A stretch of DNA of 64,000 nucleotides from Agarophyton chilense (Eukaryota; Rhodophyta; Florideophyceae; Gracilariales; Gracilariaceae), in the NCBI GenBank assembly GCA_030374765.1, contig JARGXX010000071.1:2294001-2358000 (forward strand). Reading direction: 5' to 3'. This document shows positions 63,782-64,000 of this stretch, piece after piece. How positions within the stretch are numbered: the stretch's first letter is position 1; each line of letters starts with the position of its first letter. The position numbers were made by a program, and so were the translations under genes. A model generated the notes under the pieces. That model was not told the origin of the DNA, searched no databases, and saw only the letters and a list, made by a program, of their open reading frames with translations.

Positions 63782-64000
63782 TCATTGTTCCCCCGCCGAC
63801 GAGGCGTTGGGCACAACATCTTGAACCACGCTCCCGTGGCTCTCCGCCATAGTCTCTGCAGCATCCGTAGCTCCTTCGATAAGAACAAATTGCTCCGCAC
63901 TTCCTGTTCTAATTCGAGCGAGAAATTCACGCATGAGAACCTTGGAACCGGAGCTGAGACGCGGCCCTTGTGCAGGAAGCTTTTCCATTATTGCGTCCAG
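63782..64000 (-). CDS. C-terminal end of a gene that runs off the window
   Basis: The minus frame is open from the window edge to a stop at 63782, giving at least 72 residues (LDAIMEKLPAQGPRLSSGSK, then LMREFLARIRTG, then an acidic tail ending NASSAGEQ). No family recognised from this piece. It could also start at the internal ATG (63988) as a 68-residue protein. It converges with the C2 gene. Confidence 0.45.
   Translation of the reverse strand: MDAIMEKLPAQGPRLSSGSKVLMREFLARIRTGSAEQFVLIEGATDAAETMAESHGSVVQDVVPNASSAGEQ

Overview
This is nuclear DNA of a eukaryote with compact genes. Most host genes here are single open frames. Two have short introns (90-105 bp) with GT...AG ends and CTAAC-type branch motifs. 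Base composition is near balanced, with strongly GC-rich patches at some promoters. Compact, mostly intronless genes set between young Ty3/gypsy elements would fit a red alga such as a florideophyte (Chondrus-like). That placement is inference; nothing in the window proves it.

Layout. 0.07-2.3 kb is an old, broken coding remnant on the minus strand. 2.3-7.7 kb is poor in genes: two hairpins, a 23-bp minisatellite and a dead Tc1/mariner transposase. 7.740-22.007 kb is one PIF/Harbinger DNA transposon with matching terminal inverted repeats and a TTA target duplication. Its second gene has been split by a 10.9-kb Ty3/gypsy chromovirus (9.858-20.781 kb). 22-34 kb is a host gene island: a 5'(3')-deoxyribonucleotidase, a secreted cysteine-rich protein, a nuclear-looking repeat protein, an LRR-PAQR fusion and a coiled-coil protein. 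34.2-39.8 kb is a large inverted duplication of a secreted protein with Asp-run/Lys-Gly repeats. 40.167-46.650 kb is a second, young Ty3/gypsy element with very short LTRs. 46.7-64 kb is a second host island: FTR1 iron permease, a PHOSPHO-type phosphatase divergent from AMP deaminase, an acidic unknown, the kinetochore protein Spc25, a tiny spliced membrane protein, a C2-domain protein and the end of one more gene.

Themes. Both Ty3/gypsy elements carry a long open frame in antisense between pol and the 3' LTR. The left-edge remnant looks like a decayed relative of the first of these frames. The three secreted proteins (24.0, 34.2 and 38.3 kb) form one family: signal peptide, N-terminal domain, acidic linker of very variable length and an eight-cysteine C-terminal domain, each with a TATA box about 155 bp before the ATG. 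The inverted pair differ mainly in repeat number. I could not name this family. It and the antisense frames are the best candidates for undescribed biology here.
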